From contig NZ_AP019823.1 in assembly GCF_007990525.1 (NCBI RefSeq), positions 248,001 through 312,000 of the forward strand: a stretch of 64,000 nucleotides of DNA, given 5' to 3'. The translations under genes were made by a program, and so were the position numbers. The DNA comes from Leptotrichia hofstadii. Lineage in GTDB: Bacteria; Fusobacteriota; Fusobacteriia; Fusobacteriales; Leptotrichiaceae. Shown here piece after piece: positions 63,474 to 64,000 of the stretch. Each line of letters begins with the position of its first letter. Position 1 is the first letter of the stretch. Below the pieces are notes generated by a model that saw only the letters and a program-made list of their open reading frames with translations, was not told the DNA's origin and ran no database searches.

Positions 63474-63719
63474 AGTAAAAACAGAAAAAAGTCTTTTGCC
63501 AGACAAGGACAAAATATAGATGGGAATATATCAAAATATGGATTTAGCCGTTAACAGTCCAGCTGTCAGCAGCTAGGAAATTTAAGGAGAAAACTCTTAT
63601 TTTCAAATTTCTATACTAAAATATAAATAATTAAAAATGAAAAGAACATAAAAATATTTTTATATTATTGAATTTTAATAAATTTTATTAAATTTTTTTG
63701 AAAAAATTGAAATTTTGTT

Positions 63720-63748
63720 TTGAAAATAAGGACACATTGTGATATAAT
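63720..63748 (+). promoter_or_regulatory. Promoter of enolase
   Basis: TTGAAA (63720-63725), 17-base spacer, TATAAT (63743-63748) with a TG two bases upstream; near-consensus, as expected for a strongly expressed glycolytic gene. Confidence 0.75.
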
Positions 63749-63790
63749 TATAGTTGAGAAATATTATAATAAATAAATTTACGGAGGTAA

Positions 63791-64000
<210 letters not shown>

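Overview
The window is strongly AT-rich, with short intergenic gaps and purine-rich ribosome-binding sites before ATG, and sometimes TTG, starts. It encodes a Gram-negative outer membrane (LptD, an OmpA-domain protein, a heptose-phosphate adenylyltransferase, several lipoproteins) alongside housekeeping genes of a type common in Firmicutes (RNase J, KtrAB, RsfS, a long Rel enzyme) and an acetate-forming Pta-AckA pathway. This mix fits the Fusobacteriota, most likely Leptotrichia or a close relative. The genus is inferred from gene content and composition, not from a marker gene.

Layout. 1-9 kb (+): a partial gene, a degenerate FtsZ paralogue, a GNAT acetyltransferase, rfaE2, tsaE-tsaB-ftsY, pta-ackA, a flavodoxin and a DUF445 protein. 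9.7-26 kb (+): ruvB, rsmE, the rsfS-mrdA-rnj-yhbY-DUF212 run, der, an AI-2E family permease, a MarR regulator, ktrB-ktrA and a very long lptD; cutC follows. 27-33 kb (-): a DeoR regulator, then a likely operon trx-galE-lipoprotein-outer membrane protein-aminopeptidase. 33-38 kb (+): an unknown gene, a nitronate monooxygenase-like enzyme, and rnfC-rnfD without the other rnf genes. 38-51 kb (-): glmU-prs-tsaC-unknown-GspE-like ATPase, a protein with four internal repeats, DUF2721, gpmA, a five-gene metal-ATPase cluster with HMA-like partners lacking CxxC, and a DUF262/DUF1524 protein. 51-64 kb: rel, a 45-residue membrane peptide, an OmpA-like protein (-), an acyltransferase, a secreted arginine-rich peptide (-), a secreted 5'-nucleotidase, a MazG-like protein, a cytosolic cyclic-nucleotide-phosphodiesterase-like enzyme, three small exported proteins, and the start of enolase. 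No rRNA, tRNA, CRISPR array, transposase or prophage was recognised.

The items most worth attention are the FtsZ paralogue, which lost the GTP-binding signatures but kept the T7 loop; the metal-ATPase cluster, which recalls mycobacterial CtpC with its small membrane partner; the orphan rnfCD pair, whose RnfD lacks the flavin-attachment motif; the DUF1524 protein whose catalytic His is Tyr; the arginine-rich exported peptide; and three families of dispersed non-coding repeats, one MITE-like, that meet in the gap at 58.6-59.3 kb.
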